The notes: generated by a model not told the origin, from the letters alone. A stretch of DNA of 17,101 bases from an uncultured Anaerosacchariphilus sp. (GCA_934402125.1 CAKRTY010000002.1:1-17101); one strand, 5' to 3'; positions 6,532 through 15,118 are shown, counted from the stretch's first letter. Numbers and translations are program-made.

Positions 6532-7071
6532 TTATTCCAGTAATTTCTGGTAATCCTCCTTCAGGAAACGATGATAGATAAGATGGCCCATCTCCTGCTT
6601 CACGCAGTAATAATATTCGTCCACAGATGGATCCTGAAAATACAGCGCCTGGTCAAAATCTGTTCCCTCCGGCATCTGTTCACACACATAAGCCCCAAAC
6701 CGGCCAAAGACCTGTTTCACGTCCTCCACGCTCTTGTCGTGGGGATTGCTGAACAAATCAATGATGGCCTTCAAAAAGGCCACATCTCCCATATGCTCAT
6801 GCACATACCGGGCTCCCTCCGGCGGCACACTGATCTCAATTCTTCCGGCGCTGACCCGGAACCCCAGGGCCCCCAGCACGCTTGTCCCATCCGCAAATAA
6901 CTGCTTCAGCTGCTCCACCATTTCCGCCGGCCTTTCACAGCCTGTCCCCAGTAAAAGATTCAAGGAGGCCACGGGGTAATAAAGCCTCATGGTCTCCTCT
7001 TCAAATCCCAGCTTCAGCTGGGCCTCTTTCATCTGGTCAATGAGATTCTGTTCCAGTCTCTCTTTTCCCAT
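6532..7071 (-). CDS. Uncharacterised 179-residue cytoplasmic protein (DUF3877-like)
   Basis: A soluble protein without signal peptide or membrane segment. The N-terminus (MGKERLEQNLIDQMKEAQ) is helical. A central part has hydrophobic and Gly-rich stretches (ASLNLLLGTG, VLGALGFRVSAGRIEISVPPEG). The C-terminal helical part carries aromatic runs (DEYYYCVKQEMGHLIYHRF). From memory it resembles the Lachnospiraceae family annotated DUF3877; I could not confirm this. It begins 7 bp after the stop of the PrsA-like gene, with GGAGG about 12 bp before the ATG, so the two are probably cotranscribed from 8204-8232. Its function is unknown; the pairing with a folding-factor lipoprotein is the only clue. 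Confidence 0.75.
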   Translation of the reverse strand: MGKERLEQNLIDQMKEAQLKLGFEEETMRLYYPVASLNLLLGTGCERPAEMVEQLKQLFADGTSVLGALGFRVSAGRIEISVPPEGARYVHEHMGDVAFLKAIIDLFSNPHDKSVEDVKQVFGRFGAYVCEQMPEGTDFDQALYFQDPSVDEYYYCVKQEMGHLIYHRFLKEDYQKLLE

Positions 7072-7078
7072 AATGTGA

Positions 7079-8140
7079 TTATTCCTCCGTACTTCCGCTA
7101 TTTACCTTGTAAGTCCGGTCAAAGGTCAGCTGAGCCAGGACGTCGTCCTTTGTCTCAAAGGAATGCTTTTCCTCAAGCTCCGCGCACTTCTCCTGATACA
7201 AGGTGTTCTTGCGCTCCGTTACGATAGACTCCTTCTTGCTGTCCGTAGCCTCCTGATCGAAGGTGCTGATCATCTGCACTGCGTAATATCCGCTGTCTGT
7301 CTCAATCATGGAAGCCAACTCGCCATCCTTCAGGGCGTCTGCCGCGGTGCGTACCTCCTCTGCCGGTGTGGTGCTGTCTGCCCCATAGGTAGCCTCGCTT
7401 GCAGTCAGCTGGGAATCCTCATCACGGTTTTCATTGGCTGCCTCTACCGCAGCCTTCAGATCTCCGCTCTCCTTCGCTGCGTCCAGGATCTCCTGAAGCT
7501 CCTGCTTCTTCGCTGCCTTCTCTTCCTCTGTCAGGTCGATGGTGTTACCATCCTCGTCCTGCTCGGTACCTGCAGTGGATACATAGACATAAGCAATGCG
7601 CTTCTGGGCTGCTTCCTCATCTGAAACCACGGTATCCACGTCTGCGGTCAGGGGCGCGTACATCTTCTCCTGAATGGTCATCAGCGTCAGCACATGCTCC
7701 ACCATAGCTTCATCCACGCCCAGGATCTTCTGCACCTCTGCGGAATTCTCTTTCATAAATTTCGCTGCCGCGTCAGAAATAGCTGTCTTCTCCTCGTCTG
7801 TCAGCTCCACACCATAATCTGCCGCCTCTGCCTCCAGCACATACATCTGGTTGAACTGCTCCATCAGGCTCTGCTTTGCGGTCTCTCCGTAAATGGTTCC
7901 GGTACCGGACAGATCCTGTCCGTATACATTGGTCATACCCAGCATAGAGCCGTAATAGGACTCCATCTGTGCCTGCTGATACCGAAGCAGCAGACTGACC
8001 TCTCCCAGAGGCACGTTGGTTGTCTCATCCATCACTGCCACGGTCTGTGTGCCGTCCAGGGTGTTGCCCTTTCCGCATCCTGTCAGTGTTCCTGCAAGCA
8101 TCAGTCCTGCTGCCAGAACCGCAATTCCTTTTTTCATCAT
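7079..8140 (-). CDS. PrsA/SurA-like foldase lipoprotein (paralogue 1), parvulin histidines missing
   Basis: A 353-residue lipoprotein with signal and lipobox LTGC (Cys22). Residues about 40-165 resemble the SurA/PrsA N-terminal chaperone domain, including DYGVELTDEEKTAI and IQEKMYAPL. Residues about 180-292 follow the outline of a parvulin prolyl isomerase (RIAYVYVSTAG, LKAAVEAANEN, GELASMIETDSGYYAVQMI), but the two histidines usual at HILV and GYHII are replaced by Tyr. It is therefore more likely a chaperone than an active isomerase. An in-frame ATG at 8171-8173 would add 11 residues before the signal peptide; I chose 8138-8140 because AAAGGA lies nine bases upstream and the signal peptide then starts normally. 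The protein would act at the outer membrane face on exported proteins, as PrsA does. Confidence 0.78.
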   Translation of the reverse strand: MMKKGIAVLAAGLMLAGTLTGCGKGNTLDGTQTVAVMDETTNVPLGEVSLLLRYQQAQMESYYGSMLGMTNVYGQDLSGTGTIYGETAKQSLMEQFNQMYVLEAEAADYGVELTDEEKTAISDAAAKFMKENSAEVQKILGVDEAMVEHVLTLMTIQEKMYAPLTADVDTVVSDEEAAQKRIAYVYVSTAGTEQDEDGNTIDLTEEEKAAKKQELQEILDAAKESGDLKAAVEAANENRDEDSQLTASEATYGADSTTPAEEVRTAADALKDGELASMIETDSGYYAVQMISTFDQEATDSKKESIVTERKNTLYQEKCAELEEKHSFETKDDVLAQLTFDRTYKVNSGSTEE

Positions 8141-8203
8141 TTTTCTAAATCCTTTCCTGCCCGCTTCTGCCAAAAGCGGAGTATTCTGAAATCATCTGGA
8201 TTT

Positions 8204-8232
8204 ATTATAGACTTTTTTCCCGCTGTGGGCAA
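8204..8232 (-). promoter_or_regulatory. Sigma-A promoter of the PrsA-like paralogue 1 gene
   Basis: On the minus strand TTGCCC (8227-8232, 4 of 6) is followed after 17 bp by a perfect TATAAT (8204-8209). The start near 8197 gives a leader of about 57 nt. That leader contains a 6-bp hairpin (CCGCTT at 8174-8179 with AAGCGG at 8161-8166) ending close to the ribosome binding site. The promoter lies in the 135-bp gap after paralogue 2. Confidence 0.6.
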
Positions 8233-8275
8233 GGTTTTCTTGACTTTCCGGACAGATTTCACGGGGTTTTCACAA

Positions 8276-9322
8276 CTATGCTCCGGCCACTCCGGTAAGC
8301 AGCCCGTCTACCTGTACCGTATCCCACACTTTTTCATCTGTCACCAGAGGCGTTTCTTTCGCCCAGGTCTCCTCCAGCTTTTCCAGATGCTCCTGTTTTG
8401 CCTGCTCCTGCAGTTCCTCCAGCCGATCCCCGGTAGCGTCCTCATCAAGCTCCGACACGTGCTGCACCACGTACCAGCCCTCCTCCGTGGTTATCACAGC
8501 GGACACGCCGCCCACAGGAAGCTCCCTGGCCTTCTGCGCCACATCCGGATGGGCTCCGCCGTCGGTTTCCCCATTGAAGTACACATCTATAACCGTATGG
8601 GGAAACTGCTCCCCGGCGGCAGAGATATCCCCAAGCTCTGCCGCCAGCGCGGCAAAGTCCTCTGCCTGCTTCTGAATCCCGGTCAGCTCTGCTTCCGTAA
8701 ACGGCGTGTAATTGCCCTCGATATCATATAGGCCGGTATTGGAAAAGAGCGCGTAGGTCAGCTTTCCGACTTCCGCCTCCTCCCGGGGAATCTCCGGCTC
8801 ATAAGCGTTCAAAATGGCCTCTGCAACTTTTCCGGCCAGCTCGTTCCGGGCCAGATAGCGCTCCACGCTTTCCCGGTCTGCCCCGGCAGCCTCCAGCACC
8901 TCTTTCGTATTTTGTTCCATGAAGCTCTGCGCCCTGCGGGCGATGGTTTCCTGTTCCTCGTCTGTGAGGCTGACGCCATACTCTGCGGCATGGGCACATA
9001 AAAGATGCAGCTCCGTCACCGTATCCAGTACACTGTCCTTCAGAAGCTCCTCCAGGGTCTGTCCGCTGTCGTCGCCTGCCTCCTGCTGCCACATGGTTTC
9101 CCCAAAGCTCTCATAATAGGCATATTCCCACTGTTCCTGCAGCATCCGGGTATAAAACCGGGCTTCCTCCAGATAGATGGTATCCTCTCCCAGAGTAGCA
9201 AGGGGCGTTCCGCTCTCTTGCTCCAGCGCCCGGGGAAGAGCGGTCTCCTTCTTTCCACAGCCTGCCAGTAAAAGCAGCGCCATTATCACCAGAATTCCCA
9301 GCTTTTTTCCGTTTTTTCTCAT
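8276..9322 (-). CDS. PrsA/SurA-like foldase lipoprotein (paralogue 2)
   Basis: A 348-residue lipoprotein with lipobox LAGC (Cys22). It is a diverged copy of the neighbouring PrsA-like protein: EYGVSLTDEEQETIARRAQSF matches DYGVELTDEEKTAISDAAAKF in the neighbour, and the order of parts is the same. A SurA_N-like helical region (about 45-170) precedes a parvulin-like region (about 185-290; KLTYALFSNTG, FAALAAELGD, EEGWYVVQHVS) that lacks both usual histidines. Its ATG overlaps the mfd stop codon as ATGA, with GGAGG seven bases upstream inside mfd, so it is translationally coupled to mfd. It likely helps fold exported proteins at the cell surface; a link to repair by Mfd is not implied. Confidence 0.76.
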   Translation of the reverse strand: MRKNGKKLGILVIMALLLLAGCGKKETALPRALEQESGTPLATLGEDTIYLEEARFYTRMLQEQWEYAYYESFGETMWQQEAGDDSGQTLEELLKDSVLDTVTELHLLCAHAAEYGVSLTDEEQETIARRAQSFMEQNTKEVLEAAGADRESVERYLARNELAGKVAEAILNAYEPEIPREEAEVGKLTYALFSNTGLYDIEGNYTPFTEAELTGIQKQAEDFAALAAELGDISAAGEQFPHTVIDVYFNGETDGGAHPDVAQKARELPVGGVSAVITTEEGWYVVQHVSELDEDATGDRLEELQEQAKQEHLEKLEETWAKETPLVTDEKVWDTVQVDGLLTGVAGA

Positions 9323-12300
9323 GTATGATCCTCCAGCAAATCCTGCATGTTGTCGAGGATACTCTCCGCCAGCTTCAGGGGATCCGCTTCCTCTCCCCGG
9401 CTGTTCTTCTGTCTGCGGTAGTACAGCGCTGGCTTTTCACCCCGGGTGAATTTCATCCGGCCCTCATAACGGGCCAAAAATTCCGGGAACGCAGCCGGAT
9501 TCAGTTTCGCCTTCTCATACAGAATCAGCCGGATCTCATCTGATTTTTCCACAATCTCTTTAACATAAACGCTGTGGGCCCTGATTTTCAGACAGGCTAC
9601 CGCAAGAAGATTCTGAACCGCCTTCGGCAGATCGCCAAAGCGATCCAGCAGCTCATCCTGCATATCCTCGCTTTCCTCGAAGGTCTCGATTCCGGCGATC
9701 CGCTTATAGATATCCAGCTTCTGGCTTTCGCTGCGGATATAGGTTGCCGGAATATAGGCGTCGATATCCATATCCACGGTGGTCTGGAATTCATCATCCT
9801 CCACATCCAGTCCCTTCTCCCGCTTCACGGCTTCGTTCAGCATTTTACAATACAGATCGTAACCCACGGCCTCCATATGGCCGTGCTGCTGCTCGCCCAG
9901 GAGATTTCCGGCGCCGCGGATCTCCAGATCCCGCATGGCGATCTTGAAGCCGCTTCCCAGCTCAGTAAATTCCTTAATCGCGCCCAGACGCTTTTCCGCC
10001 ACCTCTTTGAGCATCTTATCCCGCTTGTACATGAGGAAAGCGTAGGAGGTCCGGTTGGAACGGCCCACCCGGCCCCGGAGCTGATAAAGCTGGGACAGTC
10101 CCAGATTATCCGCGTCGTGAATGATCATGGTATTGGCGTTGGAGATATCCAGGCCGGTTTCTATGATGGTGGTAGACACCAGCACATCGATTTCCCCGTT
10201 GATGAAGTCGAACATAATGCGCTCCAGCTCATGCTCCCGCATCTGTCCATGGGCAAAGGCCACCGTTGCCTCCGGAACCAGCTCCGCCACCTGTGCCGCC
10301 ACCTCCGCAATATTGTTGACACGATTGTATACATAATACACCTGACCGCCCCGGGCCAGCTCCCGGCTGATGGCAGCCCGGACCATCTCGCCGTCATACT
10401 CCATCACATAGGTCTGGATCGGCAGACGATCCTGCGGCGCTTCCTCCAGCACACTCATGTCCCGGATCCCGATAAGGCTCATATGAAGTGTTCGGGGAAT
10501 CGGCGTTGCCGTCAGGGTCAGAACGTCCACATTTTCCTTCAGCTTCTTGATCTTTTCCTTGTGGGCCACGCCGAAGCGCTGCTCCTCGTCAATAATCAGA
10601 AGCCCCAGATCCTTAAATTCCACATCGGAGGACAGAACTCTGTGAGTTCCGATGACGATGTCCACCAGTCCTTTTTTCAAATCCGTGAGAGATTTTTTTA
10701 TCTCGCCCGGAGTCCGGAAACGGGAAAGCAGATCGATCCGCACCGGGAAATCCTTCATCCGCTGGACAAAGGTATTGTAATGCTGCTGGGCCAGAATGGT
10801 CGTGGGCACCAGATAGACCACCTGCTTATTTTCCTGCACTGCCTTAAAGGCCGCCCGGATCGCGATCTCCGTCTTGCCATAGCCCACATCGCCGCAAATC
10901 AGCCGATCCATGATTTTGGTGCTCTCCATATCCCGCTTGGTCGCTTCGATGGCCAGCTGCTGATCCTCGGTCTCTTCAAAGGGAAACAGCTCCTCAAATT
11001 CAGTCTGCCAGACCGTATCCGGGCCGTAAACGAAACCCTCCTTCTCCTGGCGGGCCGCATAGAGCAGCACCAGATCCCGCGCCACCTCCTGTACGGCTCC
11101 CCGGACCTTTGATTTGGTCCGGCTCCATTCGCTGCCGCCCAGACGGTTCAGCTTCGGCTTTTTGGCGTCTGATCCGGCGTATTTCTGGATCATTTCCAGC
11201 TGGGTAGCCAGAATATACAGATTGCCGCCCTTGGCGTATTCGATTTTGATATAGTCCTTCATGACCTTATCGACTTCTACCTTTTCAATTCCCCGGTAGA
11301 TTCCCAGTCCATGATTTTCATGAACCACATAATCCCCGGGCTTCAGATCCGAGAAGCTCTGAATCTTCTGCCCTTCATAGGTTTTCTGTTTCTTCCGCTT
11401 TTTCTTTTCCCTGCCGAAAATGTCTGTCTCCGACAGTACGGCAAAGCGAAGCATGGGATACTCGTAGCCCCGGTGAAGATTTCCATGTACCACCATGATT
11501 TCGGAGGGATTTACTACCCGCTCCGGATCCTCGCTGTAAAAGCTGTTCAGCTCCTCGTCCTGCAGATCCGCCGCCAGCCGCTTTGCCCTTGTGCCGGAAG
11601 CGCACATAAGAATCACCGCGTATTTTTCCTTTTTCCAGCGCTTCAGATCCTTTACCAGGGTGGGGAAGCTGCTGTTGTAGGGGTTGATGGAGCGGGCGTC
11701 AATCTGATAACGGCCTGTGATCTCCCACTCCGGCGCTTTCTGCTCCAGCAGGCTTAAGGCTACACAGCTTCTGCGGTTCAGACGGGCCACAATCTCGTCG
11801 CTTCCGTACAGTAGGCGGGCCTCCTCCGGCAGGGCTTCGCCTTTGGCCGCCCGGTTGGCCATACTTTCCTCAAATTCCTTCTCAACGGTACGTCCCTTTT
11901 CCAGAATCCGGGTGGGCTCATCCAGAAAAATCAGGGATTTCGCCGGATCAAAATAATCCAGAAAGCTTACCGCCTCCTCTTTCTCATCGGGGATCGGTTC
12001 TGCCGCCGGACAGATTACAATTTCTTCCAGATTTTCCATGGAACGCTGGCTTTCCACATCGAAGCTTCGAATGGAATCTACCTCGTCGTCCCAGAACTCT
12101 ACACGCCAGGGAGCCTCCTCGGTCAGGGAAAAGATGTCCACGATACCGCCCCGGACCGCAAACTGACCCGGCGCTTCCACCTGAATGACCCGCTCGTAGC
12201 CCAGTCTGGCCAGCTTTTCTGCCAGAGCGTCTATCTGCACGATGCTTTCCCGACCGATACACAGGATCGAAGCCTCTGCCTTTTCCAGAGGACGCAGGCG

Positions 12301-12672
12301 ATCCATCAGTCCGTCGAAGGTGGTGATGACCGTCACCTCCTCCTGGGTCAGCAGAGCCTGCAGGGCACGGATCCGCTGCTGTACCAGAAGATTTCCCTGC
12401 ATATCCGCATGAAAAAAGAGGAAATCCTTTGCCTGATAGAGTACGGCCTTCCGGTCGAAATACCGACAATCCTCGTAGATTTCCTTTGCCTTCTGTTCAC
12501 TGTAGGTGATAATCAGTCTCTGCTTCGTCCCCTGCCACAGGGCGCAGGCTGCGTGGACCTTCTGGGAATCTACGCAGCCTGAGAGCCAGAGAATGCCTTT
12601 GTTTTTTTTCAGTTTTCCGGCGATCTCTTCATATGCGCTGAGCTGCTGAAAGGGTTTGATAAATGCTTTCAT
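9319..12672 (-). CDS. mfd: Transcription-repair coupling factor Mfd
   Basis: A 1117-residue protein, slightly shorter than Bacillus Mfd. Mfd pushes stalled RNA polymerase off damaged DNA using ATP and recruits UvrA. The UvrB-like N-terminal region lies at about 1-340 ([16 protein letters not shown] at about 167-182). The RNA-polymerase-interacting CarD-like domain is at about 440-500 ([20 protein letters not shown]). The RecG-type translocase follows, with Walker A GDVGYGKT at 594-601, IIDEEQRFG around 693-701 and TATPIPRT at 721-728. The TRCF C-terminal domain carries [19 protein letters not shown]. It starts at ATG 12670-12672 with AGAGGTG upstream. It lies 34 bp after pth and overlaps the next gene by 4 bp, so the three form one operon. 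No damage to key motifs is visible. Confidence 0.98.
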   Translation of the reverse strand: MKAFIKPFQQLSAYEEIAGKLKKNKGILWLSGCVDSQKVHAACALWQGTKQRLIITYSEQKAKEIYEDCRYFDRKAVLYQAKDFLFFHADMQGNLLVQQRIRALQALLTQEEVTVITTFDGLMDRLRPLEKAEASILCIGRESIVQIDALAEKLARLGYERVIQVEAPGQFAVRGGIVDIFSLTEEAPWRVEFWDDEVDSIRSFDVESQRSMENLEEIVICPAAEPIPDEKEEAVSFLDYFDPAKSLIFLDEPTRILEKGRTVEKEFEESMANRAAKGEALPEEARLLYGSDEIVARLNRRSCVALSLLEQKAPEWEITGRYQIDARSINPYNSSFPTLVKDLKRWKKEKYAVILMCASGTRAKRLAADLQDEELNSFYSEDPERVVNPSEIMVVHGNLHRGYEYPMLRFAVLSETDIFGREKKKRKKQKTYEGQKIQSFSDLKPGDYVVHENHGLGIYRGIEKVEVDKVMKDYIKIEYAKGGNLYILATQLEMIQKYAGSDAKKPKLNRLGGSEWSRTKSKVRGAVQEVARDLVLLYAARQEKEGFVYGPDTVWQTEFEELFPFEETEDQQLAIEATKRDMESTKIMDRLICGDVGYGKTEIAIRAAFKAVQENKQVVYLVPTTILAQQHYNTFVQRMKDFPVRIDLLSRFRTPGEIKKSLTDLKKGLVDIVIGTHRVLSSDVEFKDLGLLIIDEEQRFGVAHKEKIKKLKENVDVLTLTATPIPRTLHMSLIGIRDMSVLEEAPQDRLPIQTYVMEYDGEMVRAAISRELARGGQVYYVYNRVNNIAEVAAQVAELVPEATVAFAHGQMREHELERIMFDFINGEIDVLVSTTIIETGLDISNANTMIIHDADNLGLSQLYQLRGRVGRSNRTSYAFLMYKRDKMLKEVAEKRLGAIKEFTELGSGFKIAMRDLEIRGAGNLLGEQQHGHMEAVGYDLYCKMLNEAVKREKGLDVEDDEFQTTVDMDIDAYIPATYIRSESQKLDIYKRIAGIETFEESEDMQDELLDRFGDLPKAVQNLLAVACLKIRAHSVYVKEIVEKSDEIRLILYEKAKLNPAAFPEFLARYEGRMKFTRGEKPALYYRRQKNSRGEEADPLKLAESILDNMQDLLEDHT

Positions 12673-12706
12673 GCTGCACCTCTGTTTTTCTCCTGCTACT
12701 TTATAT

Positions 12707-13285
12707 CTATGCTTCGTGTTTTTTCTTATTATACAGGTTCATGGCTTCGTCAACCCGCTCCTGCACCATCAGCTCAGCAGCGTCTGCCGCCTGGGCAATG
12801 GCTTCCTCTACCTTTTTCCGGTCCTCCGCTGTGAAATGACCCAGAACGTAGGCTGCCAGATCGTATTCCTTGGGTTTTTCTCCCACGCCCACGCGGATAC
12901 GCTGGAATTCCTGGGTTCCCAGGTGTGCAATGATGTCCTTGATTCCATTGTGTCCGCCGGCGCTGCCTTTCTTGCGGACGCGGATATAACCGGGCTCCAG
13001 GGCAATGTCGTCATAGATAATGATGACCTCGGTAGCCGGATCCAGTTTATAGAAGTTGACGGCTTCTCCAATGCTGTTTCCGCTCAGGTTCATGTAGGTC
13101 TGGGGCTTCATCAGAAGGACCTTCTGCCCTTCGATGACGCCTGTCCCACAGATGGCCTGGAACTTTTTGGTGTTCATGGGGATATGATAGCGATCGGCCA
13201 GGTAGGTGATGGTGTCGAAGCCGATGTTGTGACGGGTGTGTTCATATTGCTGGGTGGGGTTGCCAAGGCCGGCGATGATGTACAT
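12707..13285 (-). CDS. pth: Peptidyl-tRNA hydrolase
   Basis: A 192-residue cytoplasmic enzyme that releases tRNA from peptidyl-tRNA dropped by stalled ribosomes. It opens with the family signature (GLGNP, residues 6-10, then TRHNIGF). Catalytic and binding residues are present: N9, H19 (His20 of the E. coli enzyme), N66 in QTYMNLSG, D92 in YDD and N113 in GGHNG. The C-terminal helix is intact. Start ATG 13283-13285 has AAGGAG eight bases upstream. It is the first gene of the pth-mfd operon and is preceded by a structured leader of about 240 nt, starting from the promoter at 13536-13564. Confidence 0.97.
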   Translation of the reverse strand: MYIIAGLGNPTQQYEHTRHNIGFDTITYLADRYHIPMNTKKFQAICGTGVIEGQKVLLMKPQTYMNLSGNSIGEAVNFYKLDPATEVIIIYDDIALEPGYIRVRKKGSAGGHNGIKDIIAHLGTQEFQRIRVGVGEKPKEYDLAAYVLGHFTAEDRKKVEEAIAQAADAAELMVQERVDEAMNLYNKKKHEA

Positions 13286-13323
13286 GGGGTGTTCTCCTTT
13301 TTATGATGACTGAATGAGTGTTC

Positions 13324-13442
13324 GACTTCGGAAATCGTGTGTTCGGACGTTTCACGGACGGTGTACGCCCGGTTCGGACATGTCTGTCCGCCCCGGACGC
13401 ACACCATCCGCGAAAAGCCGGACACCCTGATTTTCCGAAGTC
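13324..13442 (-). repeat. Long imperfect hairpin of about 119 nt in the pth leader
   Basis: The two arms pair almost along their whole length. GACTTCGGAAA (13324-13334) pairs with TTTCCGAAGTC (13432-13442); 13339-13346 pairs with 13418-13425; 13355-13372 pairs with 13393-13410; 13375-13380 pairs with 13385-13390 around a 4-nt loop (13381-13384). Small bulges and mismatches lie between. Four of the non-Watson-Crick positions (13354/13411, 13359/13406, 13365/13400, 13368/13397) become G-U pairs only in RNA from the minus strand, against two (13337/13428, 13343/13421) for the plus strand. This leans toward an RNA read in the direction of pth. Confidence 0.8.
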
Positions 13443-13462
13443 TATAGCTCTGGGTATCTGGA

Positions 13463-13512
13463 ACACCTGGGCGGTCACTGCGGCCATTGGTCACAATTCA
13501 CCGCCTGGGTGT
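13463..13512. repeat. Second hairpin upstream in the pth leader
   Basis: ACACCTGGGCGGT (13463-13475) faces ACCGCCTGGGTGT (13500-13512). Eleven positions are Watson-Crick pairs. The two inner odd positions (13468/13507 and 13469/13506) form G-U pairs on the plus strand but C/A mismatches on the minus strand, so this element does not share the strand bias of its neighbour. The 24-nt loop holds a further small possible stem. Confidence 0.6.
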
Positions 13513-13535
13513 ATCAATCGATAGGGTCTTTTCAT

Positions 13536-13564
13536 ATAATACAGGAGTTTCCCGGGATTGGCAA
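13536..13564 (-). promoter_or_regulatory. Sigma-A promoter of the pth-mfd operon
   Basis: On the minus strand TTGCCA (13559-13564, 5 of 6) is separated by exactly 17 bp from TATTAT (13536-13541, 5 of 6). It begins 26 bp past the spoVG terminator, so pth-mfd is set up as a separate transcription unit with its start near 13529. Confidence 0.65.
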
Positions 13565-13590
13565 GGGGTTCCGCGCCCCGGCGGAGTCCC

Positions 13591-13620
13591 AAAAAGGCGC
13601 CGTCCTTCCGGACGACGCCT
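13591..13620 (-). terminator. Intrinsic terminator of spoVG
   Basis: Read on the minus strand, AGGCGTCGTCC pairs with GGACGGCGCCT around a GGAA tetraloop, followed by five T. The single odd position (13600/13615) becomes a U-G pair in this direction, which supports minus-strand use. It lies about 33 bp after the spoVG stop codon. Confidence 0.9.
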
Positions 13621-13652
13621 CTTTTCTCTCATGCTATAAAGCGATTCTCTGG

Positions 13653-13928
13653 TCAGGCCTCTTCTTCTGCCTCTACCAAAGCTGCCTCGTATTTATCCAG
13701 AATGATCGTCTGAATGTGATCTCTGGTTCCGGAGTTGATGGGATGCGCGATATCCCGGTATTCTCCGTCGGACGCTTTTCTGCTGGGCATCGCGATAAAC
13801 AATCCCTTTTCGCCCTCAATCACCTTAATATCATGAACTACAAATTCATCGTCAATGGTGATTGACACCACAGCCTTCATCTTACCTTCTTTTGACACTT
13901 TCCGTACGCGTACATCTGTAATCTGCAT
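13653..13928 (-). CDS. spoVG: Septation/sporulation regulator SpoVG (RNA/DNA-binding)
   Basis: A 91-residue protein, the usual length, starting [11 protein letters not shown] and carrying the conserved core LKA-type segment [23 protein letters not shown], here split as residues 17-39, and [10 protein letters not shown], then YRDIAHPI (about 57-64). The C-terminus is acidic. SpoVG binds nucleic acid and tunes septation, sporulation and envelope genes in Firmicutes. Start ATG 13926-13928 has an AAAGGGGC/AGGA region upstream. It follows glgD by 71 bp. That gap contains a 6-bp inverted repeat (ACGGCC at 13955-13960, GGCCGT at 13988-13993) with a 27-nt loop, but no promoter I trust, so spoVG may be cotranscribed with glgCD. 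A strong terminator follows it. Confidence 0.96.
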   Translation of the reverse strand: MQITDVRVRKVSKEGKMKAVVSITIDDEFVVHDIKVIEGEKGLFIAMPSRKASDGEYRDIAHPINSGTRDHIQTIILDKYEAALVEAEEEA

Positions 13929-13999
13929 ACTTCCTGCCCCTTTCCTCTGACCTCACGGCCAGCTTATCATTTTTGTTCTTTCTTATGGGCCGTCAGCCG

Positions 14000-15118
14000 T
14001 TACAGCACGTAACGCTCGTTTTTCTCGACGACTACCTTAACTCCAGACTCACCGACATAACGGGAGTTGGCACGAATTGTATCACGACTTTCCACGATGC
14101 AGTTCTCTATGTAAGTATTGTCGCCGATATACACTTCATTGAGGATAATGGAGTTTTTGATCACGCAATTATTCCCCACGAATACTTTTTTGAATAAGAT
14201 AGAATTCTCTACGGTTCCGTTGATGATACAGCCGCTGGATACCAGAGAGTTTTTCACATCTGCGCCCGGATTATATTTTGCAGGCGGAAGATCCAGTACC
14301 TTGGAATATACATCCGGATAGGTCTTAAAGAAATACTTGCGTACCTCCGGCTTCAGGAAATCCATGTTTGTCTCATAGTAGGACTCTACGGAAGCGATAT
14401 TGCTCCAGTAATCCGTGGTACGATACGCAAAGATTCTCTTCAGGTTCTTGTAACGGATCAGGATGTCGCGCACGAAATCGTAGCGATCCTCCTGGGCGCA
14501 TTTCTCGATCAGCTCAATCAGCTGTCTTCTACGGATCACATAGATACCGCAGGAAATGGTGCTTTCCTTTGTCTCTACCGGCTTCTCCTCGAATTCGATA
14601 ATCCGCCCTTCTTCATCGGTTTTCAGGACGCCGAAACGGGATACATCGGTACCGGCCGGCATGTCCTTGCAGACTACGGTAATGTCAGCCTTTTTCTCGA
14701 TATGGTACTCCAGTACCTTATTGTAATCCATCTTGTAGACTGCGTCGCCGGACGCGATCACTACGTACGGTTCATGGCTCTTCTTCAGCCAGTCCAGATT
14801 CTGATAGATGGAATCCGCGGTTCCGCGATACCAGGAGCTGTTCTCCGCCGTAATCGTCGGTGTAAAGATATACAGGCCTCCCTGCTTTCTTCCGAAATCC
14901 CACCACTTGGATGAATTCAGGTGCTCGTTCAGAGAACGCGCGTTATACTGTGTCAATACCGCTACCCTCTGGATATGAGAGTTGGACATGTTGCTGAGCG
15001 CAAAGTCGATACTTCTGTAGCTTCCTGCCACGGGCATAGCCGCTACCGCACGCTTGTTGGATAACTCTCTCATTCTGTGATTATTGCCGCCTGCCAGTAC
15101 AATTCCTATTGCTCTCAT
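14000..15118 (-). CDS. glgD: GlgD, second subunit of glucose-1-phosphate adenylyltransferase
   Basis: A 372-residue paralogue of GlgC. It keeps the nucleotidyltransferase fold followed by a left-handed beta-helix (hexapeptide repeats, about 285-365; NGTVENSILFKKVFVG, IENCIVESR). The nucleotide-binding loop reads AGGNNHRMREL instead of [11 protein letters not shown], and the conserved [10 protein letters not shown] reads SGDAVYKMDY (123-132). This fits the known Firmicute GlgD, which has little activity alone and forms a heterotetramer with GlgC, raising its activity. Its ATG (15116-15118) overlaps the glgC stop as TAATG, so the two are translationally coupled and probably made in equal amounts. 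Glycogen synthase and branching enzyme genes are not in the window. Confidence 0.95.
   Translation of the reverse strand: MRAIGIVLAGGNNHRMRELSNKRAVAAMPVAGSYRSIDFALSNMSNSHIQRVAVLTQYNARSLNEHLNSSKWWDFGRKQGGLYIFTPTITAENSSWYRGTADSIYQNLDWLKKSHEPYVVIASGDAVYKMDYNKVLEYHIEKKADITVVCKDMPAGTDVSRFGVLKTDEEGRIIEFEEKPVETKESTISCGIYVIRRRQLIELIEKCAQEDRYDFVRDILIRYKNLKRIFAYRTTDYWSNIASVESYYETNMDFLKPEVRKYFFKTYPDVYSKVLDLPPAKYNPGADVKNSLVSSGCIINGTVENSILFKKVFVGNNCVIKNSIILNEVYIGDNTYIENCIVESRDTIRANSRYVGESGVKVVVEKNERYVL

Larger units (their letters stand above)
13286..13529 (-). ncRNA. Structured 5' leader of the pth-mfd operon (candidate cis-regulatory RNA)
   Basis: This stretch without a gene would be the 5' end of the pth-mfd transcript, from the predicted start near 13529 to the base before the pth ATG. 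It contains a short hairpin (13463-13512) and a very long one (13324-13442), then about 38 unstructured bases including the ribosome binding site AAGGAG. No T run follows either hairpin, so neither looks like an intrinsic terminator. I found no T-box (no TGGnACCGCG core) and recognised no known riboswitch class. Either structure could control stability, processing or translation, or the long hairpin could be an inserted palindromic element. The role is unknown. Confidence 0.45.

Noticed and set aside
8141..8173. Longer start for PrsA-like paralogue 1 at 8171-8173
   Set aside because: It would place 11 residues ahead of a normal lipoprotein signal peptide, and the upstream part overlaps a leader hairpin; the ATG pair at 8135-8140 has a suitable ribosome binding site.
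9574..11112. Long plus-strand reading frame of 512 codons opposite mfd
   Set aside because: It is a shadow of the strongly biased mfd codons. It has no ribosome binding site and no domain I recognise, while mfd is complete on the other strand.
13174..13524. Overlapping reading frames across the pth leader on both strands
   Set aside because: They lack ribosome binding sites, have odd amino acid composition rich in Arg, Pro and Ser, and run through the hairpin arms, whose pairing explains the sequence better.
13286..13529. T-box riboswitch in the pth leader
   Set aside because: No TGGnACCGCG antiterminator core and no terminator with a T run lies before pth.
13955..13993. ACGGCC/GGCCGT inverted repeat between glgD and spoVG as a terminator
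   Set aside because: Only six pairs with a 27-nt loop and no T run following; too weak to end transcription.
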